From assembly GCA_017304135.1 (NCBI GenBank), contig JAFLBB010000026.1:1-64000 (forward strand): a DNA stretch of 64,000 nt, written 5' to 3'. Position 1 is the first letter of the stretch. Every line of letters starts with the position of its first letter. The translations under genes were made by a program, and so were the position numbers. This document shows positions 56,597-64,000 of the stretch, piece after piece. The DNA comes from Acidobacteriota bacterium (GTDB lineage Bacteria > Acidobacteriota > Terriglobia > Bryobacterales > Bryobacteraceae). The notes below the pieces were generated by a model, which saw only the letters and a list, made by a program, of their open reading frames with translations, was not told the DNA's origin and ran no database searches.

Positions 56597-56917
56597 ATGC
56601 CGAAATATCTCGTGCAAGCCACTTACACAGCCGAAGGAATCAAAGGCCTCATGAAGGACAAGGCCTCGGGCCGCAAAGCCGCCGTCGCCGCCGCCGTGAA
56701 AGCCGCCAAAGGCAAACTCGAAGCCTTTTACTTCGCCTTCGGCTCCGACGACGCCGTGCTCATCATCGACGTCCCCGACAGCGTCACCGCCGCCGCCATC
56801 TCGCTCGCCGCCGGCGCCTCCGGCCTCGTCAACCTGAAGACCACCCCCTTGCTCACCGTCGACGAAGTCGACCAGGCCCTCGCCATGCCCTCCAAATACC
56901 GAGCGCCCGGCCAGTAG
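56597..56917 (+). CDS. GYD-domain protein
   Basis: A 106-residue cytoplasmic protein of the GYD family, a ferredoxin-like fold of unknown role. Typical parts are MPKYLVQATYTAEGIKGL, KLEAFYFAFGSDDAVLIID and LKTTPLLTVDEVDQA. GAAAGGA lies 7 bases before the ATG at 56597. It stands alone, divergent from the channel-amidohydrolase gene and converging on lon. Confidence 0.82.
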   Translation: MPKYLVQATYTAEGIKGLMKDKASGRKAAVAAAVKAAKGKLEAFYFAFGSDDAVLIIDVPDSVTAAAISLAAGASGLVNLKTTPLLTVDEVDQALAMPSKYRAPGQ

Positions 56918-56945
56918 GGCCAGGCGCTTCGGGTTTCGTCTCTCG

Positions 56946-56978
56946 ATGGCCGCCCTCTAAACCAGGACGGCCATTCTC
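56946..56978 (+). terminator. possible terminator of the GYD gene inside the lon 3' end
   Basis: ATGGCCG (56946-56952) pairs with CGGCCAT (56968-56974) and is followed by a T/C-rich stretch. The 15-base loop is long and the T run is interrupted, so support is moderate. The right arm lies in the last codons of lon on the other strand. Confidence 0.4.
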
Positions 56979-59305
56979 TCTTTCATGCCCGGCACCAGCG
57001 CCTCCAGCACATCGTGAATGTGCGCGGCGAACACAAACTCCATCTCCGGCCGGATCTCCTCCGGCACGTTGCGCAGGTCCTTCTCGTTCGCCTTGGGCAG
57101 CACAATCCTGCGAATGCCCGCACGCCGCGCCGCCAACACCTTCTCCTTCAATCCGCCAATCGGCAACACCAGTCCGGCCAGCGTGATTTCTCCGGTCATC
57201 GCCGTGTCCATGCGCACCGGCAGCCCGGTGTATAACGACGCCAGCGCCACCGCCATCGTCACACCCGCCGATGGGCCATCTTTCGGAATCGCCCCCGCCG
57301 GCACGTGCACATGCAGGCCCGAATCGGAGAACCGCTTCACGTCAATGCCGAACTCCGAGGCGTGCGACCACAAATAGCTCTGGGCCGCCTTCACTGACTC
57401 CTGCATCACATCGCCCAGCTGCCCCGTCAGCGTGAGACCCTTGCCATCCGGCAGCAGCGTCGCTTCGATGTACAGTACATCGCCGCCCGTCTCGGTCCAG
57501 GCCAGCCCCGCCGCCACGCCCGGAGGCGAGTTGCGCCGCGCCTGCTCCATCGTGAACGGTTGAGGCCCCAGCAGGTCAATCAACTCCTCCTCGCCAATCA
57601 CCAGCGGCTCCGTCCGCCCCTCGGCGAACTTCAACGCTGACTTCCGCATCACCCGGCCAATGGCCCGCTCCAGCCGCCGCAACCCCGCCTCGCGCGTGTA
57701 GTTGCGGATTACGGCCGTCAGCGCTTCCTCGCTCAACTTCACCTTCTCCGCGTCCAGCCCGGTCTCTTTCATCTGCCGCGGAATCAGGTACCGGTGCGCA
57801 ATCTGCGTCTTCTCCTCTTCCGTGTAGCCGCTCAGCCGCAACACTTCCATGCGGTCCAGCAATGCGCTCGGAATCGTGTCCAGCGTGTTCGCCGTCGTAA
57901 TGAACAGCACCTTGGAAAGGTCAAACGCCAGGTCGAGATAGTTGTCACGAAACGTATTGTTCTGCTCCGGATCGAGCACCTCCAGCAGCGCGCTTGCCGG
58001 ATCGCCCCGGTAGTCGCGCCCCAGTTTGTCGATCTCATCCAGCATGATCACCGGGTTCCGCGCCCCGGCCCGCCGCATGGCCTGAATCAGCCGCCCCGGC
58101 AGCGCCCCGATGTAGGTGCGGCGGTGGCCGCGCAACTCAGCCTCGTCGTGCATCGCGCCCAAAGAGAAGCGCTCAAAGGCACGCCCCAGCGCTCGCGCAA
58201 TCGACTTGCCCAGCGACGTCTTGCCCACGCCCGGAGGCCCCACGAAGCAAAGAATGGGAGCCTTCGCCAATGGGTTCATGTGCAGCACGCCGAGGTGCTC
58301 CAGAATGCGCTCCTTCACTTCCTTCAGGTCGAAGTGATCCTCATCCAACACCTGCCGCGCATGGCCAATGTCCAGGTTGTCCTCGGTCGCCTTCGTCCAC
58401 GGCAGCTCGATCACAATGTCCAGCCACGTGCGGATCACGTTGTACTCCGGCGACGCCGCCGGAATCCGCTCCAGCCGCTTCAACTCCCGCTCAGCCTCCT
58501 TGCGCACCTCGTCCGGCAACTCCGCCGCCGCCAGCTTCTTGCGCAACTCTTCCGCCTCGGCCTTATCGGCGTCCTGCTCGCCCAGCTCGTCCTGAATCGC
58601 CCGCAACTGCTGCCGCAGAACGTAGTCCTTCTGCTCCTTCGACATCTCATCGCTGGCCTTCGTCGAAATGTTGTTGCGGATCTCCATCACCTGCAACTCG
58701 CGCGACAGGTAGCTGTGCAACAGCCGGAACGCATCGGCCACCGACTGCGCCTCCAGCAGCGTCTGCTCCTTCTCCAGATCCAGGTGCACGATTGAACTCA
58801 GGAGGTACACCACCCGGATCGGGTCCTTGTCCTGCACAATCAGTTGCGTCAGCTCAACCGGCAGTTGAATGTTGGACAGATCCACCAGCTTCGCCGTCAC
58901 CTCCAGCACGCTGCGCTGCAGCGCCTCGATCTCCGGCGTAATTTCGCCCTCCACCACGGCCCGCTGCACGCGCCCTTTGAGGTACGGTTCGGTCGACTCC
59001 AGCTTGAGCAGCATCACCCGCTCCAGCCCCTGCACCAATACCTCAATCAGTTCGCCGTTTTGCTGCGACTTGCGGATCACCGCCCGCGTCCCGTATGTGT
59101 AGAGATCGTTCTGCCCCGGCTCCTCCACCGAAGAGTCCTTCTGCGAGAGCAGCACGACCTCTTTCGATTCCGTCGCCAGCGCCGCCTCCACCGCCGCCCG
59201 CGAGCGCGAACGCCCTACCGACAACGGCATCAGCAGATGCGGAAACAACGCCGTGTTCTTCATTGGAATCACCGGCAGCGTCAGGATCAGCTCTTGTTTG
59301 CTCAT
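56957..59305 (-). CDS. lon: ATP-dependent Lon protease
   Basis: A 782-residue cytoplasmic AAA+ protease that degrades damaged and regulatory proteins. The N-terminal substrate domain (about residues 8-200) is followed by a coiled coil, the AAA+ module with Walker A GPPGVGKTSLGKS and Walker B PVIMLDEIDK, and the protease domain with the catalytic dyad Ser679 (PKDGPSAGVT) and Lys720 (PIGGLKEKVLAA). GGGAGG lies 3-4 bases before the ATG. It follows clpB by 36 bases, so the two quality-control ATPases form one transcript, probably stress-induced. Confidence 0.97.
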   Translation of the reverse strand: MSKQELILTLPVIPMKNTALFPHLLMPLSVGRSRSRAAVEAALATESKEVVLLSQKDSSVEEPGQNDLYTYGTRAVIRKSQQNGELIEVLVQGLERVMLLKLESTEPYLKGRVQRAVVEGEITPEIEALQRSVLEVTAKLVDLSNIQLPVELTQLIVQDKDPIRVVYLLSSIVHLDLEKEQTLLEAQSVADAFRLLHSYLSRELQVMEIRNNISTKASDEMSKEQKDYVLRQQLRAIQDELGEQDADKAEAEELRKKLAAAELPDEVRKEAERELKRLERIPAASPEYNVIRTWLDIVIELPWTKATEDNLDIGHARQVLDEDHFDLKEVKERILEHLGVLHMNPLAKAPILCFVGPPGVGKTSLGKSIARALGRAFERFSLGAMHDEAELRGHRRTYIGALPGRLIQAMRRAGARNPVIMLDEIDKLGRDYRGDPASALLEVLDPEQNNTFRDNYLDLAFDLSKVLFITTANTLDTIPSALLDRMEVLRLSGYTEEEKTQIAHRYLIPRQMKETGLDAEKVKLSEEALTAVIRNYTREAGLRRLERAIGRVMRKSALKFAEGRTEPLVIGEEELIDLLGPQPFTMEQARRNSPPGVAAGLAWTETGGDVLYIEATLLPDGKGLTLTGQLGDVMQESVKAAQSYLWSHASEFGIDVKRFSDSGLHVHVPAGAIPKDGPSAGVTMAVALASLYTGLPVRMDTAMTGEITLAGLVLPIGGLKEKVLAARRAGIRRIVLPKANEKDLRNVPEEIRPEMEFVFAAHIHDVLEALVPGMKERMAVLV

Positions 59306-59341
59306 GGTCCTCCCGTCGTTCCACCCACTCGTGTCAGCTTG

Positions 59342-61975
59342 TTAGATGCGCGCCGCCGGCATCTCGCTTCGTTTGGCTGTAAACACCAGCCCGCCGCCCG
59401 CTGCTTCGGCCACCACCGTCTGCCCGTCCCGCACCTCGCCGGCCAGGATCTGCCGCGCCAGCGGCGTTTCCAACTCGCGCTGCAAGGCCCTCTTTAACGG
59501 CCGCGCCCCATAGCCCGGCTCATAGCCCGTCTCCACCAGGTGCGCCAGCGCCGCCTCGGTCAGCTCCAGTTGAATGTGCCGCTCGGCCAGCCGCTGCCGC
59601 AGCCCGCCTAACTGGATGTCCACAATCCGCCGCAGGTGCGAACGGTCCAGCGCGTGAAACACAATCATCTCGTCCACGCGGTTCAAAAACTCCGGCCTGA
59701 AGTGCCGCCGCATCTCCTCCACCACGGCTTCCCGCATGCGATCAAAGTCCGCCGTGCCCACATCGCCGCGGAACTCCAACACCCGATGGCTGCCAATGTT
59801 CGACGTCATGATGATCAGCGTGTTCTTGAAATCCACCACGCGCCCCTGCCCGTCGGTCAGCCGCCCGTCATCGAGAATCTGCAGCATCACGTTGAACACA
59901 TCCGGATGCGCCTTCTCAATCTCGTCAAACAGAAGCACGGAATACGGGCGCCGCCGCACCGCCTCGGTCAACTGCCCGCCTTCGTCATAGCCCACATATC
60001 CAGGCGGAGCGCCGATCAACCGCGCCACATTGTGCTTCTCTTGGTACTCGCTCAAATCGATGCGGATCATCGCCCGCTCATCGTCAAACAACGACTGCGC
60101 CAGCGCCCGCGCCAACTCCGTCTTGCCCACCCCCGTCGGCCCCAGGAAGATGAAACTGCCAACCGGCCGCTGCGGATCTTTCAAGCCCGCCCGCGCCCGC
60201 AGCACCGCTTCGGATACCGCCGTCACCGCCTGGTCCTGGCCCACCACGCGCTGATGCAACTGGTCTTCGAGATGCAACAGCTTCTGCAACTCCCCCTCCA
60301 GCAGCTTCGTCACCGGAACGCCCGTCCACCGGCTCACCACCTCGGCGATGTCTTCCTCATCCACCTCTTCCTTCATCAGCCGCGGTCCGGCCGCCGACGC
60401 CAATGCAATCTTCCCTTCGGCCTCCTTCAACTCCCGCTCCAGCGCCGTCAGCGTCCCGTACTTCAATTCGGCGGCTTTGTTCAAATCATAGGCGCGCTCG
60501 GCTTTCTCGATCTCCACGCGCACCTGCTCCATACGCTCACGCAGCGTGCGCAGCTTCCCGATGGCTTCTTTCTCCGACTTCCAGCGCGCCTGCAGACCCT
60601 GCGTCGTCGACTGCAACTCAGCCAGCTCTTTTTCCAGCTTCGCCAGCCGCTCCTTCGACGCCGCATCGGATTCCTTCTTCAGGGCTTCCCGTTCAATCTC
60701 CAACTGCATCGACCGCCGCATCGCCTCGTCCAGCTCCGCCGGCATCGAGTCAATCTCCGTCCGCAGCCGCGCCGCCGATTCATCCATCAAATCAATGGCC
60801 TTGTCCGGCAGAAAGCGGTCCGTAATGTAGCGGTGCGACAACACCGCCGCCGACACCAGCGCTGAGTCCTTGATCCGCACCCCGTGGTGCAGCTCATAGC
60901 GCTCGCGCAGCCCGCGCAAAATCGAAATCGTGTCCTCCACGCTCGGCTGGTCCACCAACACCGGCTGGAAGCGCCGCTCCAGCGCCGCGTCTTTTTCAAT
61001 GTGCTTGCGGTACTCATCAAGCGTCGTCGCGCCAATACAATGCAACTCGCCCCGCGCCAGCATCGGCTTCAACAGGTTGCCCGCATCCATTGCCCCCTCG
61101 GCCTTGCCCGCCCCCACCACGGTGTGGAGTTCGTCGATGAACAGAATCACCTCACCGTTGGCATCCAATACCTCCTTGAGCACAGCCTTCAGCCGCTCCT
61201 CAAACTCGCCGCGGAACTTCGCCCCCGCAATCAGCGCACCCATATCGAGCGAGATGATCTTCCGGTTCTTCAGTCCCTCTGGCACATCGCCGCGCATGAT
61301 GCGCTGCGCCAGTCCCTCGGCAATCGCCGTCTTGCCCACGCCCGGCTCGCCAATCAACACCGGGTTGTTCTTCGTCCGCCGCGACAACACCTGAATCACC
61401 CGCCGGATCTCTTCATCCCGCCCAATCACCGGATCGAGCTTCCCCTGCGCCGCCAGCGCCGTCAGGTCGCGGCCATACTTTTCCAGCGATTGATAGGTCG
61501 CCTCCGGATTCTGCGTCGTCACCCTCTGGCTCCCCCTCACCTCCTGCAGCGTCCGCATCAGCCGGTCGCGCGTCACTCCCAGGTTCTTCAGCACTCGTCC
61601 CGCGGCGCCCGTATCCTCAATCGCCGCCAGCAACACATGCTCCACCGAGATGTATTCATCGCGGAGCTTCTTGGCCTCTTCCTCGGCCGCCACCAGCAGT
61701 TTTTGCAGCCGCCCCGTCACGTACACCTGGTCTGGCGGCCCACCCGATACCGACACCTTCGGCATCCGCTCTAATTCGCCCGCCAACTGCCGGTGCAACT
61801 CCGGCAGCGGCACCGAGGCCCGCAGCAAAATCGCCGCCGCCAGCCCCTCGCTCTGCTCCAACAGCGCCACCAGCAGATGCTCCACGTCAATTTGTTGATG
61901 GCTGTGCCGCACGGCCAGCGATTGCGCCCCGCGCACGGCCTCCTGCAACTTCTCGGTGAAACGGTTCATATCCAT
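59342..61975 (-). CDS. clpB: ATP-dependent disaggregase ClpB
   Basis: An 877-residue hexameric AAA+ chaperone that rescues aggregated proteins with DnaK. Two N-terminal repeats (residues about 5-145) precede AAA+ module 1 ([17 protein letters not shown]), the long coiled-coil middle domain (about 410-525, a feature that separates ClpB from ClpA/ClpC), and module 2 ([16 protein letters not shown]). ATG at 61973-61975 has GGAG 9 bases upstream; a second ATG two codons later is possible. A promoter with 18-base spacing lies upstream at 62022-62051. First gene of clpB-lon. Confidence 0.97.
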   Translation of the reverse strand: MDMNRFTEKLQEAVRGAQSLAVRHSHQQIDVEHLLVALLEQSEGLAAAILLRASVPLPELHRQLAGELERMPKVSVSGGPPDQVYVTGRLQKLLVAAEEEAKKLRDEYISVEHVLLAAIEDTGAAGRVLKNLGVTRDRLMRTLQEVRGSQRVTTQNPEATYQSLEKYGRDLTALAAQGKLDPVIGRDEEIRRVIQVLSRRTKNNPVLIGEPGVGKTAIAEGLAQRIMRGDVPEGLKNRKIISLDMGALIAGAKFRGEFEERLKAVLKEVLDANGEVILFIDELHTVVGAGKAEGAMDAGNLLKPMLARGELHCIGATTLDEYRKHIEKDAALERRFQPVLVDQPSVEDTISILRGLRERYELHHGVRIKDSALVSAAVLSHRYITDRFLPDKAIDLMDESAARLRTEIDSMPAELDEAMRRSMQLEIEREALKKESDAASKERLAKLEKELAELQSTTQGLQARWKSEKEAIGKLRTLRERMEQVRVEIEKAERAYDLNKAAELKYGTLTALERELKEAEGKIALASAAGPRLMKEEVDEEDIAEVVSRWTGVPVTKLLEGELQKLLHLEDQLHQRVVGQDQAVTAVSEAVLRARAGLKDPQRPVGSFIFLGPTGVGKTELARALAQSLFDDERAMIRIDLSEYQEKHNVARLIGAPPGYVGYDEGGQLTEAVRRRPYSVLLFDEIEKAHPDVFNVMLQILDDGRLTDGQGRVVDFKNTLIIMTSNIGSHRVLEFRGDVGTADFDRMREAVVEEMRRHFRPEFLNRVDEMIVFHALDRSHLRRIVDIQLGGLRQRLAERHIQLELTEAALAHLVETGYEPGYGARPLKRALQRELETPLARQILAGEVRDGQTVVAEAAGGGLVFTAKRSEMPAARI

Positions 61976-62021
61976 GGCTCAATGCTCCATTGCGGCGCGG
62001 GAGCTCCCCGTGCCTGAGATG

Positions 62022-62051
62022 AGCATATCACATGAGCGATGTGGTGTTCAA
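62022..62051 (-). promoter_or_regulatory. promoter of clpB-lon with an internal inverted repeat
   Basis: On the minus strand TTGAAC (62046-62051) and TATGCT (62022-62027) are 18 bases apart, giving a leader of about 40 bases. Between them lies the palindrome CACAT-GAGCG-ATGTG (62030-62044), in a position where a repressor would block polymerase. It does not match the CIRCE element of HrcA. Confidence 0.45.
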
Positions 62052-62142
62052 TGATCTGAGTGTGTCTTTATCAGGTCTACTTCTCGCTCAACCCGCATCC
62101 CCCCTAGCCCTCCCACCATGCGACACTATCCTCAGGCCTAAC

Positions 62143-62937
62143 ATGCTTGTTTTCTTCACCGACCTCGACGGCACCCTCCTCGACCACCATTCCTACGACT
62201 GGCAACCCGCCCGCCCCGCCATCCAACACCTCCAATCCCTCCACCACGCCCTCGTCCTCACCACCAGCAAGGCCCGCGCCGAAGTCACCGAACTCCATGC
62301 TTCCATGGGACTTACCGATCCCATCATCGTCGAAAACGGAGGCGCCCTCTGCCTCCCGCCCGGCTATTTCGGCTCTTCCCCTCAGGGCTCCCTCCGCCGC
62401 GACAACTGGGATGTGATCGAACTCGGCACCCCCTACCCTGTCCTGGTCGAAGCCCTCCGCCGCGCCGCCGCCTCCTCCGGTGTCCACGCCCGCGGTTTTT
62501 CGGAAATGGACATTGACGAGGTAGCCCGCCGCACCGGCCTGCCCCCCGAAACCGCCCGCCTCTCCCACCAGCGCGAATACGACGAACCCTTCGTCGTCGA
62601 AGCCGGCGACCCCGCCGTGCTCTGCTCAGCCATCGAGACCGCCGGTTTTCAGTGGACCCGCGGCGGCCGCTTCTTCCACATCATCCAGGGCTGCGACAAA
62701 GCCAACGCGGTCCGCATCCTCACCGCCCTCTACCGCCTCCACCGCCCCCTCCACCGCACCATCGGCCTCGGCGACGGCCTCAACGATGCCAAGTTCCTCC
62801 GCGCCGTCGACTCCGCCTGGCTCATCCCCTCGGCGCAAACCGACCAGCTCGCCCTGCTCGTCCCCAACGCCCGCATCGCTCCCCACCCCGGCCCCACCGG
62901 TTGGGCCCACGCCGTCACCTCCGAACTCGCCTCCTAG
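62143..62937 (+). CDS. HAD-IIB phosphatase of the mannosyl/glucosyl-3-phosphoglycerate phosphatase type
   Basis: A 264-residue phosphatase. HAD motif I is FFTDLDGTLLDHH (nucleophile Asp at residue 7), the conserved lysine is in GCDKANAVRIL, and motif IV is GLGDGLNDAKFL. The overall pattern, including IVENGGALCLPPGYF, matches mannosyl-3-phosphoglycerate phosphatases. It would remove phosphate from the glycosyl-3-phosphoglycerate made by the convergent gene product, giving a glycosylglycerate compatible solute. ATG 62143 is the start that yields the family N-terminus; TATCCT lies 10 bases before it. The stop overlaps the neighbour's at CTAG. Confidence 0.85.
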   Translation: MLVFFTDLDGTLLDHHSYDWQPARPAIQHLQSLHHALVLTTSKARAEVTELHASMGLTDPIIVENGGALCLPPGYFGSSPQGSLRRDNWDVIELGTPYPVLVEALRRAAASSGVHARGFSEMDIDEVARRTGLPPETARLSHQREYDEPFVVEAGDPAVLCSAIETAGFQWTRGGRFFHIIQGCDKANAVRILTALYRLHRPLHRTIGLGDGLNDAKFLRAVDSAWLIPSAQTDQLALLVPNARIAPHPGPTGWAHAVTSELAS

Positions 62938-64000
62938 CGGCTCTTCCCCGTCCCCTCCACTTGCATGTCCGCCGTCGCCAGCAACAGCCGCGAATAAAAA
63001 TCCGGAATCGCGCTCAACACGCGGTTCCAGTTGGAAATCTGCGGCAGCGCCAGCGGATCGGTCGTAAACTCCTGCGCCGCGTCGCGAATGCTCCGCGCAA
63101 AGGCGTTCAGCGCCAGGTTCTCCTGGTGCAGGTCAAACTCCAACCCGTTGATGATCGCATCGGCATGGAAGCGCCGTACCGTGTCCTCGGCAAATCGCGT
63201 GTAATACACCTCAAGCGTCCGGAAGTGATCCGTCGTCAACACCGTCCCCTGCTGCGCCAGCGTCCGGAACAGGTGCTTGGCGATGTCGCACGTCATCCGC
63301 CGCAACCCGCGGCTCGTGTCGTCCGCCGATAGCTCCTGGTGCTTGTGCTCATAGTTGTCCGCGATGTCCACCTGCGCCACCCGCCCCAGCGCGCAACTCC
63401 GGTACACCTCCGACAACACGCCCACCTCCAGCCCCCAGTCCGACGGAATCCGGATCACCCGCGCCAGGTCCGCGTCCATCGCAAACTCACCCGAGAGCGC
63501 ATAGCGGAAGCTATCGAGGAATCGCAGGTATGGAATCTCCGGCGTCATCGATTGCACCGCCCGCACCACCGGCGAAAAGAATAGCCGCGTCACCCGCCCA
63601 TGCATCTTCGTCGATACCCGCGCATAGTAGGCCTTCGAAAACTCAAACCCCAGGTTCGGATGCGCCACCGGGTAGATCAGCCGGTTCAACATCCGCCGGG
63701 AGTAGTTCAAAATATCGCAATCATGCAGCGCGATCACATCCACGTCGCCGGCCGCCAGCAGGTAGCCGAAGGACAACCAGCACGTCCGCCCCTTGCCATA
63801 CTCTCCCGTCCGCACACCCTCGTCCCGCAGCAGTTGCAGCAGCCCTTCAATGCGCGGATCCTCCACCCAGATCGCCGTCACCGGTGTGCGAAACCCATCG
63901 AAAAACGCCCGCGCCTTCCGGTACTCCTCATAGCTGCACTTCCCGATCGCCACCACAATCCGCCCCAGATAATCCACCTCGCGCAACTGATCGCAGATCA
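62934..64000 (-). CDS. glucosyl-3-phosphoglycerate synthase-like glycosyltransferase, 5' end outside the window
   Basis: The frame stays open to the window edge, so the N-terminus is missing; 355 residues are visible. The GT-A core includes IVVAIGKCSYEEYRKARAFF, EYGKGRTCWLSFGYLLAAGD and the metal-binding DxD-type motif in IALHDCDILNYSRR. SDWGLEVGVLSEVYR and DIADNYEHKHQ fit glucosyl-3-phosphoglycerate synthases (GT81). A TTG at 63984-63986 is an internal start only by default: codons upstream continue the family pattern. Facing the HAD phosphatase, it points to glucosylglycerate synthesis; mannosyl transfer is the alternative. Confidence 0.83.
   Translation of the reverse strand, partial: ICDQLREVDYLGRIVVAIGKCSYEEYRKARAFFDGFRTPVTAIWVEDPRIEGLLQLLRDEGVRTGEYGKGRTCWLSFGYLLAAGDVDVIALHDCDILNYSRRMLNRLIYPVAHPNLGFEFSKAYYARVSTKMHGRVTRLFFSPVVRAVQSMTPEIPYLRFLDSFRYALSGEFAMDADLARVIRIPSDWGLEVGVLSEVYRSCALGRVAQVDIADNYEHKHQELSADDTSRGLRRMTCDIAKHLFRTLAQQGTVLTTDHFRTLEVYYTRFAEDTVRRFHADAIINGLEFDLHQENLALNAFARSIRDAAQEFTTDPLALPQISNWNRVLSAIPDFYSRLLLATADMQVEGTGKSR

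Overview
This is a compact, GC-rich bacterial chromosome segment that looks like an acidobacterium of the Bryobacter/Solibacter type. The evidence is a secreted protein ending in what reads as the Solibacter-type C-terminal domain (37575-38897), a roughly 1,100-residue Oar-like TonB receptor with a carboxypeptidase-type regulatory domain, an ECF sigma factor beside a kinase-TPR protein, DUF1080 and ThuA-like secreted proteins, a PEP-CTERM protein, and many twin-arginine signals. No tRNA, rRNA, CRISPR array, insertion sequence or phage gene was recognised.

Layout. 1-5.8 kb: a MarR-type regulator and a housekeeping run aroC-def-fmt-argJ-mrp, closed by a strong hairpin. 5.8-12.7 kb: TonB receptor, galactarate dehydratase, a DUF1080 protein and a divergent ThuA-like protein, a sugar-acid and carbohydrate set. 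12.7-18.4 kb: ECF sigma factor, a Ser/Thr kinase with a transmembrane segment and TPR tail, and a large secreted protein of unknown role. 18.8-34.2 kb: a periplasm-directed region with a PEP-CTERM protein, a sulfatase, two tandem glycoside-hydrolase-like proteins, an operon of three Tat-signalled cofactor enzymes (Gfo/Idh/MocA oxidoreductase, DegT aminotransferase, alanine-racemase-fold protein) and a divergent operon of three DUF362 proteins. 34.2-37.5 kb: a cobalamin-riboswitch-controlled btuF-btuD-btuC uptake operon and a small zinc-ribbon protein. 37.6-43.9 kb: the Solibacter-domain protein, a molybdopterin oxidoreductase with cytochrome b561 partner, and a large indolepyruvate:ferredoxin-oxidoreductase-like protein. 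43.9-49.9 kb: a five-gene operon with an OlsF-like double acyltransferase, a membrane protein, two GT4 glycosyltransferases and a PHP phosphoesterase, probably for an envelope glycolipid. 49.9-53.1 kb: ArsR regulator, small His-rich secreted protein, beta-carbonic anhydrase and SulP transporter. 53.2-54.4 kb: a decayed papain-like peptidase gene with three frame breaks. 54.4-64 kb: an aquaglyceroporin-amidohydrolase fusion, a GYD protein, clpB-lon, and a convergent HAD phosphatase / glucosyl-3-phosphoglycerate-synthase-like pair, probably for glucosylglycerate.

Three themes recur. Genes overlap by 1-4 bases within operons, and convergent pairs often overlap at their stops; three pairs share the palindrome CTAG as both stop codons. 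Several genes without a Shine-Dalgarno site have a TANNNT-like box 6-10 bases before the start, suggesting leaderless mRNAs. Nine proteins between 11.8 and 39.7 kb carry RR-type export signals, so much of the local metabolism seems to lie outside the cytoplasmic membrane. The most unusual items are the Tat-exported aminotransferase/dehydrogenase/racemase-fold operon facing the DUF362 operon, the channel-amidohydrolase fusion, and the frame-broken peptidase gene.
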